Origin: Chloroflexi bacterium TSY
GTDB taxonomy: Bacteria > Chloroflexota > Anaerolineae > Caldilineales > Caldilineaceae
Length of the DNA: 64,000 nucleotides
Reading direction: 5' to 3'
Assembly: GCA_019217005.1 (NCBI GenBank)
Contig: JAHBNG010000056.1
Span: 1 to 64,000 of the forward strand
The translations under genes were made by a program, and so were the position numbers. Numbering within the stretch: position 1 is the first letter of the stretch; each line of letters begins with the position of its first letter. This document shows, in pieces, positions 9,774-18,517 of this stretch. The notes beneath the pieces were generated by a model. It was not told the origin of the DNA. It searched no databases and saw only the letters and a program-made list of their open reading frames with translations.

Positions 9774-11298
9774 CTATGATAAAATCTTCTCAATCCGTTC
9801 CGCAGCATCATTCAGCGCCACATCCACGGTCTTGTCCTGATTGAGAGCGGCGCTCCATTCTGGTTCTACCGAGCCCATAATCTCAGTAAACCGATCTGAG
9901 GCAAACTCCATCACCCCTTCTTCCTTGAACTGCTTATCAAAGGTTGGTAGTGTCCATACCGTATCCATCAGCCCTTCACGCCTCGATAAGCGCGCTGCGG
10001 GCATGCCAGCCTGTTCGGTCCAGGTGTCAGAGTGTTCGGAAAGATATTGCAGGAGTCTGAGGGCGGCATCGCGCTTCTCTGCGTCAACATCTTTGGCCAC
10101 GGCGAAGGTATGCGACCACATGATAGTGGAACCCCGCTCTGGACCTAAGCGCGGATAAGGCCAGAATCCGTGTCGAATTTCTGGAGCAGAGGTGGGGAAC
10201 CAATTATACATCCAGCTACCATTGGCAAACATGGCGAGTTGGCTGTTGGCAAATGCCTCACTTTGATCATAGCCAGCTGGTGGGGGGGCAACCTGATGTT
10301 CGTAGACCAAATCCACGAAAAACTGGGTGGCGGCGATGGCTCCCTCGCTGTTGATCAAAACTTCAGGCGGGTTTTCGCGGCTGATAATGTCGGCACCCCA
10401 CTGGTAAAGAGACGGCTGTATCGTCGCACGTGGCCAACCAATCGAATAGCCCCAAACCTCGATGTTATCGGGATCGAAGCCACTATCACCGGGGTGATTA
10501 CCATTTTTATTCCAGGTTAAGGCGCGGCAAACGTCCAGCCATTCAGTCTGATCCTGTGGTGGCGAATCGGGATCAACGTCCGCTTGCTCCAGCAGATCTA
10601 GATTTAGATAGACGCCAACGCCATAGTTATCAAGCGGCATGGTCCACTTTGTGCCGTCGACCGTAATGGCTTCGATGAGCTGAGGCAGATAGTCTTCTTC
10701 GGGCACCATCCCCAACTCAAAGAGATCCTGAGTGGCCGGGTACAAGTGTCCTGCGCGGGCAAATTGAGGCATCACCGAATGCCACAAAACAAAGACATCT
10801 GGGCCACCACTGCCAGCCACCAATGCGGCAGCCAGCTTATCGAAAAAGGTGCCCCAAGGCATAATCTGACGCTGAACACTAATTTCGGGATTTTCGGCGG
10901 CAAAATCGGGGTGGTTCATTTTAGGCGGACAATTAGGTTTACATTTTTGCAAAGAGAAAAGATGTTTATATTTTCTACTTTGAGCCATGCTCAGGCAGAA
11001 AATGACCTCATATAGATTTTTATCTATGTATCAAAAGTGTAAACCTAATTCTGAACCACCCCGCAAAATCTTTGATCATCTGGGTCATAACCACACCATC
11101 TGGGCCACCAATGCCGTCCCACTGGTTCAGGACAATTTCACCAGTACCAAGTACCTCAACATCGGCGCCATCCGATTCCGCAGCCGATTCTGCAGGTTCA
11201 GGTGGCGCTGGCACTGCACAACCAGCCAAAAATGCTACCGTCGCTGTCGTCGCACTCAACTGCAAAAAATTACGCCGAGTTAGTCTACTTCCTTTCAT
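9774..11298 (-). pseudogene. Sugar-binding lipoprotein gene split by a MITE
   Basis: Extracellular solute-binding protein of the CUT1 sugar family. The start at 11298 (MKGSRLTRRNF, preceded by AAGGAGAAGAAC) encodes a twin-arginine signal (TRRNFLQL) and a lipobox (FLAGC), so the mature protein would be a lipid-anchored periplasmic/extracellular receptor. After codon 76 or so the frame runs into the MITE at 10908-11062 and terminates. The rest (9774-10899) continues the same frame with typical SBP_bac motifs such as GSWMYNWFPTSAP. Removing 155 bp plus one 8-bp duplication gives an intact 453-residue protein. The downstream fragment can start inside the MITE (MAQSRKYK), but would lack the export signal. 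Confidence 0.85.
10908..11062. mobile_element. 155-bp MITE (family A), copy 1, inside the binding-protein gene
   Basis: Ends are GGGGTGGTTCATTTTAGG and, reversed, GGGGTGGTTCAGAATTAGG; both continue to AATTAGGTTTACA. It is flanked by the direct 8-bp duplication GCAAAATC (10900-10907 and 11063-11070). Copies with almost identical sequence are at 20930-21085 and, inverted, at 32789-32943. It encodes no transposase. Confidence 0.92.
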
Positions 11299-11339
11299 GT
11301 TCTTCTCCTTGTGTTGAACTTGTATGCCATAAATTGTGT

Positions 11340-11790
11340 GCGAATTTGAGATGCCATCTAGTTTGTCTATTTCTATCCTTCCTACAATAGTTTGTTGATC
11401 TGCTCGGTCTGGCGGTGGTGGACGATGATAGTCGATCAGCGTAGCGTAACCACAGCGCTCATAGACAGCTGCCAATGCCGCATTCATATCCAAATGTACA
11501 TCAGGATCGGGTTCTGTCAAAGGAACGGGAAGGATAGGCAATGCGTGTTGAAATTGTATCAGCCAAACAACGACATTAGGGCGATGATTGGCGCGGCTGA
11601 GGGTGATGTAATAGGGTGCAGTTGGCACTTCGTCTACCAAGGGGGAACGTACACTGCCCCGTAACAGATCGATCCCAATCAGATGTGCAGATGAACGTAA
11701 TAGATCGCGTCGTTTGCGCAGATATTTGGGATAAGCATTATGGCTGGGGCGTTTATTGACTAGAGAAAGAATTTCGATATCTCTATCTGC
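11340..11790 (-). pseudogene. C-terminal fragment of a DUF4058 protein
   Basis: About 150 residues matching the C-terminal half of DUF4058 proteins, recognisable by LRKRRDLLRSSAHLIGIDLL, a PVPLTEPDPDVHLDM stretch and the closing YHRPPPPD. DUF4058 proteins are common in Cyanobacteria and Chloroflexota; function unknown. The N-terminal half is missing: the frame begins directly after the stop codon of the coiled-coil gene at 11792. There is no stop between this fragment and the binding-protein start, so the frame reads straight through into it. A deletion probably removed both the 5' half and the original end. Confidence 0.7.
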
Positions 11791-11791
11791 T

Positions 11792-12310
11792 TCACGGCTC
11801 GACGACGCGCCAGGTCTGTGTCGAACCCTGTCCACCTTGTTGTTGCTGGAACTCGCGCAGATATTGATCCAGCGTCTGACGCTCCAAGCCCATGAGTGAT
11901 AATTTGACTTCGAGTCTGTCTTTTTCTGCCAAAGAGCGCTCGCGTGCAACCATAAGATGGCGGTACTTGATCCGGAATTGGTTTAGCCGTCGTCGATGTT
12001 CATTGAAGGCTTGTTGTCCCGCAGCGGCGCGTGCATCGTCCCCGACGAGTAACAGTTCATCGATGGTTTGATCCATCTTCTTTATTCGTTGTTCGTAGGT
12101 GTTCAGTTGAGATCTTGCGTCTTTCAGTTGCTCGTCCAGTTTGGCAATTTCCCGTTCAGTTTGCAACAGATCAACTACCCCCTTGCGCAAACGTTGATGA
12201 AAATCAGCTGGCCTGTTGTTTGCATTACGGGTCGGATTTGGAATTTGTCCGATCAATTCGTTTAATTTAGCTGAAACGAACATTGAAATTTTATCGAATA
12301 AAGTATCCAT
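11792..12310 (-). CDS. Coiled-coil protein, PspA-like in layout
   Basis: 172 residues, strongly helical and charged, with a long predicted coiled coil from about residue 40 to 160 (many Q, E, K and R; few hydrophobics outside heptads). The N-terminus MDTLFDKISMFVSAKLNELI is an amphipathic helix like that of PspA/IM30 membrane-shape proteins, but it is shorter than those (about 220) and I do not see a diagnostic motif. The C-terminus is Q/G-rich. Start ATG with AAGAG nearby. It lies between the ABC-2 exporter genes and the DUF4058 remnant, on the same strand. Assignment to PspA is a guess. Confidence 0.6.
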   Translation of the reverse strand: MDTLFDKISMFVSAKLNELIGQIPNPTRNANNRPADFHQRLRKGVVDLLQTEREIAKLDEQLKDARSQLNTYEQRIKKMDQTIDELLLVGDDARAAAGQQAFNEHRRRLNQFRIKYRHLMVARERSLAEKDRLEVKLSLMGLERQTLDQYLREFQQQQGGQGSTQTWRVVEP

Positions 12311-12383
12311 GTGACTCTTATTTCATACTCAGTAGATCGCAATCGTGTCATGTTTCCGGGATGTGACCATTCTCGACAGTATA

Positions 12384-13181
12384 TCACACATTCACATTAA
12401 TCGCACTGCCTGATTCATAGCGTCTCAGACCCAAATAGAAGATGGCGGAAGCAACAACCCAGACAACGACTACGGCCAAAAGTAAGGAGATAAGGGTGAT
12501 GCCATTCTGTGTCTTGATGATCTCAACTGGAATCGCACCGACAAAGGCTGCGGGCAACAGAGTAAGAAGCAGAAAACGGGTCGCACCAGAAAAAAGTGTC
12601 TGTGGATAGAGACTAAACGTCAAGATAGCGTTGATCATCTGCTGACTAGCGTGCTGAGCGTTGCCCATGTAGAAGGCCAACGATCCCGCAACCACGGCAA
12701 AACCCACTAATATGAGCGCAGAGAAGAGACAGGTCACACCAAAAAGTAAGATTTCAATGGGATGAAAACGCCCCGCAAAGAAAAATGCAATCAGACCAAA
12801 GCTCAGATCGCCAATGGTCGAAACGCTCATACGTGACAGAATGACGTGAAGTAGCAATTGGCGTGGCAGGACGAGATAGTAGTCCAAACGGCCTTGGGCA
12901 ATAATGTTCGCCAGAAACGGTCCCGCATTTCCTGCGATCATAAACGCTAGACCAAACGACGTTGTGATAACAGCAAAGAGCAGGTAGATGTCCCCAATCC
13001 CATAGCCGCGCACCTGTCCAAAACGATCAAAAAAGATGATCCAAAAGACAAAATAGATACCGTTGTTAATAAACATACCCACAATCTGGCTAATAAAGCT
13101 GGCCCGATATTCCATCGCCGCGGCCAGATTCAGGGCAAATAGGCCACTGAAGAAGCGCAATTCTGCTCGTAATCTGTTCAT
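12384..13181 (-). CDS. ABC-2 type transporter permease
   Basis: 265 residues with six predicted membrane helices, of the ABC-2 (DUF990-like) permease type. The start at 13181 (MNRLRAEL) is chosen because its ATG overlaps the TGA of the upstream permease (ATGA), the usual sign of translational coupling; a longer open frame exists. With the permease at 13178-13939 and the ATPase at 13960-14958 it forms a complete heteromeric exporter. These three-gene sets are widespread in Chloroflexota and actinobacteria; substrate unknown. Confidence 0.82.
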   Translation of the reverse strand: MNRLRAELRFFSGLFALNLAAAMEYRASFISQIVGMFINNGIYFVFWIIFFDRFGQVRGYGIGDIYLLFAVITTSFGLAFMIAGNAGPFLANIIAQGRLDYYLVLPRQLLLHVILSRMSVSTIGDLSFGLIAFFFAGRFHPIEILLFGVTCLFSALILVGFAVVAGSLAFYMGNAQHASQQMINAILTFSLYPQTLFSGATRFLLLTLLPAAFVGAIPVEIIKTQNGITLISLLLAVVVVWVVASAIFYLGLRRYESGSAINVNV

Positions 13182-13939
13182 CTTATCCCCCATTGACTTC
13201 CAATCGTTCTGTCGACCAACGATATTTGCCAGAAATGTGCCCAATCAAAAACAGCAAAGAGCTTCGCCGGTGCATAGGTGGTTAATTGAAAAGGGAGCAA
13301 GATGGCAATCTGCCGTATCCAATCGGGCAAAAAGTCGAGAGGAATCAACAATCCGCCTAAGATAAAAACCATCTTCTGATAAATTAACCGAAATGAGGTC
13401 ACATCTTCGGTGACAAAGGCCAGCAGCCCAATGATGCTATGAACCAAAAAATCGATCACAATTGCCAATAGAATCACGAGCAAGATGGCTGGCAAATGTA
13501 TCAGTGTTACATCTGGCCAACCCGCATACGCCACAACGAGCGGCAAACCAAGGACAAAAATTAGCAGCATCTTGATCCCAACTTCTCCCAATCCATTAAA
13601 GAAATGATAAACCAAGTAGTTATAGGGACGGATCAGCGTGTAGGCAATCACGCCATTCTTCACCTCATCACTGATAGCCTGATCATGACGGACACGCCCC
13701 AATTCCATGACCTCGGCAATGAGGAAATACCAGATGGTATGAGCCAGCGTTAGACCTGCAATTTCACTTGTCCCTTGGGTTTCATAGACTGCGGTCCAGA
13801 GCTGTACAAAGATAAACATGATCAGAAGAATAAAGATCGAGCGATTGACCATATCCCACACATAGGCCAACTGATTCTGGAAATTGATCAACGTCACGGA
13901 GCCGTATTTGATTGTGGATAGTCGGAGTTGATGTAACAT
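13178..13939 (-). CDS. ABC-2 type transporter permease
   Basis: 253 residues with six predicted membrane helices; the N-terminal 20 residues are cytoplasmic and basic. A VRHDQAISDEVKNGVIAYTL region between helices is typical of this ABC-2 permease group. Start ATG with AGGAATTCTT upstream; the stop overlaps the start of the next permease by four bases. It is the middle gene of an ATPase-permease-permease operon. Confidence 0.82.
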   Translation of the reverse strand: MLHQLRLSTIKYGSVTLINFQNQLAYVWDMVNRSIFILLIMFIFVQLWTAVYETQGTSEIAGLTLAHTIWYFLIAEVMELGRVRHDQAISDEVKNGVIAYTLIRPYNYLVYHFFNGLGEVGIKMLLIFVLGLPLVVAYAGWPDVTLIHLPAILLVILLAIVIDFLVHSIIGLLAFVTEDVTSFRLIYQKMVFILGGLLIPLDFLPDWIRQIAILLPFQLTTYAPAKLFAVFDWAHFWQISLVDRTIGSQWGIR

Positions 13940-13959
13940 AAGAATTCCTGATCGTAACT

Positions 13960-14958
13960 CTACTGTTTTGTGTAAATTTCTCGAATCACTTCCTCCAATG
14001 GTGGATCAGTGATGTTGATATCATTGCACGGTTTCGTCGCCATTATCTGCTGCACGACTTGCTCGACCGATACATCGCGGCTGTCGAATTCTAGTTTGAT
14101 GCCATAGGTTCCTTGCTTGAGCGTTGTCACATGGGGTAAGGTGAAAGGCTCCATCAGCGATTCTCCGAAGCGCACATCGATAATTTTTCGGCGGAGATAG
14201 CGTCGCTTCAAAATCGAAGTGCGGTCATCAAAAATGATCGTGCCGTGGTTCACGACGATGACTCGTTTGCATAAGCTTTCAATGTCGCCAGCGTCGTGGC
14301 TCGTCAGAAAGATTGTCGTTCCTTCCGTCTCATTCAATGTATGGATCGCTGCTCGAATTTGCTGCTTGGCCACCACGTCTAACCCAATTGTTGGTTCATC
14401 CAAAAAGATGATCCGCGGTCCATGCAAGAGTGAGGCAGCAATTTCACACTTCATTCGTTGGCCCAAGCTGAGCTTGCGTACCGGCGTGTTGAGCAATTCG
14501 CCGATCTGAAACGCGTCGACCACAAAGTCCAAACGCTTTTGGAAAAGCGACATCTCCACTTCATAAATGCGGGCAAAGAGCCGAAATGTATCGACGGCAG
14601 GTAGGTGATACCAGAGCTGAGGCTTTTGTCCAAAGACGGTGCCAATATGGTAGCAAAGCTGTCGTCGTGCTTGCCAGGGTGTGTGTCCTAGAACCGTCGC
14701 CTTCCCATCAGAGGGGTGCAAAATACCTGTCAGCATTTTGATGGTGGTTGATTTCCCCGCGCCGTTGGGTCCGATAAAAGCGAGCATTTCGCCAGGCTCC
14801 AACGAAAATGAAACATTCGAAACGGCCGTGACATCGAGAGTCTCCGGCTTCCAAAGAGAGCGCAAACTACCGCTCAGGCCGGCTGCCTTTTGCTTCACCC
14901 GAAAAGACTTTGCCAAACCGTCAACCTGGATGGCTGGCATCTTGCTGTGTTGCTCCAT
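13960..14958 (-). CDS. ABC transporter ATP-binding protein (export type)
   Basis: 332 residues. Walker A GPNGAGKST (about residues 62-70), signature LSLGQRMKCE (about 163-172), Walker B IIFLDEPTIGLD (about 183-194) and the H-loop TSHD are all present, followed by a C-terminal accessory domain of about 100 residues. It resembles the COG4586 group of ATPases that pair with two ABC-2 permeases. Start ATG preceded by AAGGAGCGTAAC. First gene of the three-gene operon 14958-12384. The IS110-like element at 15131 lies just upstream and may have replaced its promoter. Confidence 0.9.
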   Translation of the reverse strand: MEQHSKMPAIQVDGLAKSFRVKQKAAGLSGSLRSLWKPETLDVTAVSNVSFSLEPGEMLAFIGPNGAGKSTTIKMLTGILHPSDGKATVLGHTPWQARRQLCYHIGTVFGQKPQLWYHLPAVDTFRLFARIYEVEMSLFQKRLDFVVDAFQIGELLNTPVRKLSLGQRMKCEIAASLLHGPRIIFLDEPTIGLDVVAKQQIRAAIHTLNETEGTTIFLTSHDAGDIESLCKRVIVVNHGTIIFDDRTSILKRRYLRRKIIDVRFGESLMEPFTLPHVTTLKQGTYGIKLEFDSRDVSVEQVVQQIMATKPCNDINITDPPLEEVIREIYTKQ

Positions 14959-15130
14959 GTTACGCTCCTTGTGTTTCCCCTTGCCTCATCTATAAAAAGA
15001 GTAAAAATGGGCATGATTTGCTCTTTTGGTTGCTGGGCGTTCAGCTTCTGTCTCAGCCTTACCCTCAGCCTTACAATCTAGGTTCTTCAGGATCTCAGGG
15101 GTTGACAAGGAAGTGCCCCGAACTTCCCGG

Positions 15131-16742
15131 ACACGCTTTGTATGTAATGGCAGTTCCAAAAGGGCGCGTTGAAGAAGAACTGATAGAGAGAACCAGCAGC
15201 GTGTTATGTCAACATATAGATGAGGACAAAGGCAAGGAACCCAAAGGCGATACATAGTAAAAAATTAGAAGCAATTAAGCGATAGGTTGGCGACGATGGG
15301 CTCGTTGCTGCAAATGGAAAGATTCATCATAAGGTTTCTTGTCTTGCCACAATTTCCAAATGATGCAAATCCAGCGATTAGCGAGAGTGCGATCAGCATG
15401 ACTCTTTTTGAGACCGCGTTGGCGAGCGGCGGTGTAAAAAGCAGCGGCCCAAGAAGACTCTTTGCGGGAGCAGCGAGCAAATTGCTGAGTAAAATAACGA
15501 AAGTCGTGATCGCAAGCTCTGCGGAAATGAACGGTTCTGACTTTGCCACTTTGTTTGGTGACAGGACAGGTTCCCGCCAGAGACTGAAGGCTCATGGGAG
15601 AGGGAAAGCGTTTCCTGTCTTCGCCAAACTTGACCAGAAGACTGGGAGCTAAAAGCTGGCCAGCACCAGGTAAAGAAGCAAAGATATGCTGATCCGGATG
15701 TTGCAGAAAAGTGACTGTAACTGGTCAAGGGTCTCTTGTTCATAGCGCAGTGCAAGCAAAGACATTCAGCCAGCTGAAGAGCTTCTCGTTGATACGCTGG
15801 CACAAATGCAGGAGCTGATGTGGGATAAGTGGCGGTTAACTTATCATAACAAGTGACCCATTTACGGGTTGCGTATGTCGGTGCTGCTTGAGAAACTCTT
15901 GGAAGCCTTCATAGGTGGAGTTGCGCACATGCTCTGGCGTTGGATAGGTCAGAACCAGGTGGCAGGCAATCCGAGAAGGCCAGTTGCTGAAGACCTCAAG
16001 CAGCGCCGGATGGTAACGCAACAGGCAAGCGCGCAGACGGTTGGATAAGGCCACAGTCTCTTTGGTCCAGTATTGTGTGGCACTGCTGACCACTCGCATC
16101 TGCTGGAGTAATTCACTGCCAGGTGACCAAGGATAAAATCGATGGACATCGGTCCGCAACAAATCTGCTATCACATAGGCATCACTCTTATCATTATGCG
16201 CACCACTTTGACTATAGCGCTCCCGACTCTTGTTCACCACATTCGGCGGCACCACATAGACATTCTTGTACCCGCTCGACCAGAGATAATCAATCAGCAA
16301 ATTATGCGCTGTTTCCAGTCCCACTGTCACTTCATCATGGCTCGCTCCTGTCTTCTTCTCATTTCTTCAATTTGGCGAAATCCCTTCTGGCTATGCTCTA
16401 TCTGCGCATAGCCCAGCGCTCGTCCTGTCTCATCCAACATCATCACATCATGTTTCTTTTCACTCCAGTCGATTCCCATTTTCACTTTCATCTTGGACCT
16501 CCTCTCCCGTATCGCCTGAGCTCCTCAACTTTGGACGCTGTTTTCCGTTTTCCTGTTATGGCACTCGAGGTGCTGCACGCTTTCGACGTTGCACGGCGTC
16601 GACCTGGCGGACTGTCCGGGAAGGGCGGTCGCACCGCTCGAAGAGGTTGGTCCTTTTTGCCAGGTCGAGAGTCCAATAAGTTTCGGCTTTCCTTGCTTTT
16701 GCCTTCCCTTATTTTATCTCCCTTTCCTATATTACCTAACAG
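15131..16742 (-). mobile_element. IS110-family-like element, copy 1
   Basis: Near-identical, inverted copy of 52958-54572 (1612 against 1615 bp). No terminal inverted repeats and no duplication, as expected for the family. The ends are set by comparing three copies with an uninterrupted target half: the element separates GACCTCTTC from CCGGGAAGTT. The flank at 16743-16820 keeps the palindromic target repeat. Coordinates are good to a few bases. Confidence 0.8.
15275..16491 (-). pseudogene. Frameshifted IS110-family transposase, copy 1
   Basis: The start (MKVKMGIDWSEKKHDV) has the first acidic residue of the DEDD catalytic domain, GIDWSEKKHD; AYVIADLLRTDVHRF follows around residue 105. The frame stops after residue 218 (LVMIS). 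The C-terminal Transposase_20-type half with SLAGTCPVTKQSGK continues in other frames to 15275. The same frameshift points, CCCGTAAATGGG and CACTTTTCTGCAAC, occur in copy 2, so both descend from an already broken parent; the copies differ by small indels near 15745. A good ribosome site (GGAGAGGAGG) precedes the start. Confidence 0.8.
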
Positions 16743-16820
16743 GAAGAGGTCACGAACAGTCTCGTTGACGAACTCATCTCTGACCTCTTCCGGGAAGTTG
16801 CGCCCTTGTATTCCGGAAGA
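16743..16820. repeat. Palindromic target repeat beside IS110-like copy 1
   Basis: GGAAGAGGTCA (from 16742) and TGACCTCTTCC (ending about 16791) bracket a 28-base loop; it is followed by CGGGAAGTTGCGCCCTTGTA and TTCCGGAAGAACC. The second arm shows the uninterrupted target GACCTCTTC/CGGGAAGTT. Related sites flank the other two copies, and a similar palindrome at 57890-57975 carries no IS. Confidence 0.7.
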
Positions 16821-16842
16821 ACCACAATCTATTCGCCCAAAT

Positions 16843-16872
16843 AAAAAAGGCGCCGTGCTGGTTGCACCGCGC
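16843..16872 (-). terminator. Strong rho-independent terminator, orphan
   Basis: On the minus strand GGCGCGGTGC, loop AACCA, GCACGGCGCC, then TTTTTT: a ten-pair stem with a U-run. No minus-strand gene ends just upstream (the fragment at 17262 is about 390 bases away). Upstream bases show a second pairing (GTCGC with GCGAC), so it may end a short RNA. Confidence 0.75.
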
Positions 16873-16965
16873 CCATCAAATCCTTGTCGCTTTTCGTTGT
16901 TCCGCTCAGCTACTCCTGCCGCGACCAATGACTTGACAGTGCAATACAACCACACTGTAAAATCA
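16843..16965 (-). ncRNA. Possible short RNA ending in the orphan terminator
   Basis: Inference only. A weak promoter (TTTGTA, 17 bases, TATGAT) can be drawn on the minus strand just above 16970, next to the 12-base palindrome AGAGTATACTCT. From there about 110 bases run to the strong terminator, with GTCGC and GCGAC able to pair around a purine-rich loop. No long ORF on this strand has a ribosome site here. I do not recognise an RNA family. Confidence 0.25.
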
Positions 16966-17109
16966 TAAGAGTATACTCTGAGCGTACAAAGAAATATTGC
17001 TGATTCATGATGTTATATACTATCATGGTTAATTTGATCTGTCAACCCCGAATCACACAAAGACACAACTTTGTGTATGTCCCAATTCTTAAGATCGTTT
17101 TGGAATAAG

Positions 17110-17258
17110 GGAGTGTTTTAAAAGTCTGACGAAAGGGTGAGCAAAGGCCGGTTGAGTCGCAAAGCGGTATCGAAACCAGCGTTGGCGGGTCGACCCGTTT
17201 GGTTTCGATACGCCTTCGGCTACTCAACCGGCTCTGATCTCACCTTTTAAAACACGCT
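17110..17258. repeat. Long imperfect palindrome (about 149 bp, MITE-like, family E)
   Basis: Outer arms GAGTGTTTTAAAAG and its near mirror CTTTTAAAACACGCTC; inner arms include GCCGGTTGAGT with ACTCAACCGGC and GTATCGAAACCA with TGGTTTCGATAC, around a GGGTCGACCC centre. Almost the whole 149 bp can fold into one hairpin. It truncates the minus-strand fragment at 17262, supplying its last 11 codons. Single copy in this window. Confidence 0.65.
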
Positions 17259-17261
17259 CTA

Positions 17262-17646
17262 AGGGGTGTATCCCAAATAGGGTCTCGATGGCAGGCAAAC
17301 CGATCTCCACATCAATGGTCCAGGTGCCAGCAACGCTATTTTCGTCATCTGCCGGCAGATCAAAAGCGATGAGAATCGGACAGTCGGCCAGCTTACGCCT
17401 GCTGGCTTTCACTATGGTTCGGTGTAGGCTACAGAGGCCATCGTCAGGCCGCCGCACGCCATTTACATTGAATGAACAACTGAAACTGGACGATCCTGCG
17501 TCGGGGTCGCTGATTGTGTTGACAGGAATGGTGAATGAAATAAATTCGGTTGTCTGAGGAATTGTGTGGTTGTCAGTTGGTTTGTCAGTTGGTGAACAAA
17601 CCAGCAAATCAACAAACCATCCAACATTTACCCCACAAAACCTCAA
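17262..17646 (-). pseudogene. Hypothetical protein fragment, truncated by a palindromic element
   Basis: About 130 codons that I do not recognise. The readable part includes FTIPVNTISDPDAGSSSF and a second half predicted as beta strands (CPILIAFDLPADDENSVAGT). The end (ERVLKGEIRAG) comes from the palindrome at 17110-17258. The proposed start lies in a stretch of short direct repeats around GTTGGTTTGTCAGTTGG, and no convincing ribosome site is visible, so the 5' end may also be lost. It could equally be a noncoding frame. Confidence 0.35.
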
Positions 17647-17669
17647 AGAGCCATAAATTCTTCAAATGA

Positions 17670-17678
17670 TGCTATACT
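17670..17678 (+). promoter_or_regulatory. Extended -10 promoter candidate for the YkgJ-family gene
   Basis: TGCTATACT (TGn followed by a TATAAT-like hexamer) lies 46 bases before the ATG at 17724; no good -35 is needed for this type. A ribosome site TGGAG sits at 17711-17715. Prediction from motif only. Confidence 0.35.
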
Positions 17679-17723
17679 CGGTTCAGCCCGAGATCCGGAG
17701 TTTTCCTATATGGAGAAATAACG

Positions 17724-18239
17724 ATGAAAATTGTGACAAATCTCAATTACATTGCGCAGTTGGCAGAAGAAAAAAACGACGAGAACTGGAAATTCCGCTC
17801 CTTTCTAAAACAGCTCGATATGGAACCCGAAGAACTAGATGCGATCGTCCACGAAATAAATGCTGACGTCGCTGCCCAAATCGATTGTACAGAATGTGGA
17901 AATTGATGCCGTGAAAGCAAACCAATCTTAGACGATGAGGATGTTACGAAGTTTGCAATCGGTCTGGACATGCCGATTCAGGAATTCCGCGAGATGCACC
18001 TGAGCACAGATGACGCTCATGCAAACGAATATGTCTTTAACGAACTTCCTTGCCCATTTTTAGAAGGGAATCTGTGCAGCAATTATGCACATCGCCCCAA
18101 AACGTGCGCATCGTTTCCTCATTTGCACAAACCGGTCTTTCGCGGACGGCTTTTTGGTGTTCTTAGTAACTATGCAACCTGCCCGATTGTCTTTAACGTT
18201 TATGAAAAGTTGAAAGTTAAGTTGTGGGCTCATCTATGA
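17724..18239 (+). CDS. YkgJ-family cysteine-cluster protein with in-frame TGA (selenoprotein or pseudogene)
   Basis: One continuous frame of 171 codons broken only by TGA at codon 61 (17904-17906). The family's metal-binding motif is C-x2-CG-x-CCR. Here it reads CTECGN, TGA, CRES, so the TGA stands exactly where a conserved cysteine is expected. Downstream the frame keeps the other family cysteines (CPFLEGNLC, KTCASFPH, YATCP) and stays open for 110 codons. The proteins probably bind zinc or an Fe-S cluster. Just after the TGA, ATCTT and AGGAT can form a five-pair stem with an eight-base loop starting 24 bases from the TGA, the right distance for a bacterial SECIS, but the stem is weak. Alternatives are a nonsense mutation or a sequencing error. 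ATG with TGGAG upstream. No selenocysteine machinery is in the window. Confidence 0.6.
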
Positions 18240-18327
18240 GAAGTGTGCAAAATCGATTGTCGAATCCGGTGAGAAGAGTATAGCAGGTGGGCATAATCAC
18301 TTTGTGACCAATTGCGTTGGTGCACTA

Positions 18328-18336
18328 TGGTATAAT
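18328..18336 (+). promoter_or_regulatory. Extended -10 promoter candidate before the epimerase gene
   Basis: TGGTATAAT is a perfect TATAAT hexamer with an upstream TG. It lies 182 bases before the ATG at 18518, implying a long leader. No well-spaced -35 box. Motif evidence only. Confidence 0.3.
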
Positions 18337-18517
18337 AAAGATTATAAGGATTCAGAATATGGGACACGGATAAACGCAGATTGTACAGATTAATTCTGAG
18401 ATGCTCCGTGTTCACCCCATAAATGATTCACCATCTCAAAATCTACTCATTGGTGTTAGGCTGAGTTCCGACACGATAGCCAGATACAACCACGATAAGG
18501 GATAAAAGAAATCCAAC

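Noticed and set aside
11020..11949. One 309-codon frame on the minus strand as a single protein
   Set aside because: It strings together part of the coiled-coil gene region, a DUF4058 fragment, the start of the binding protein and MITE sequence; no such protein is expected.
16843..16965. Known riboswitch class at the orphan terminator
   Set aside because: The short paired core does not match any class I can recall; kept only as a possible RNA.
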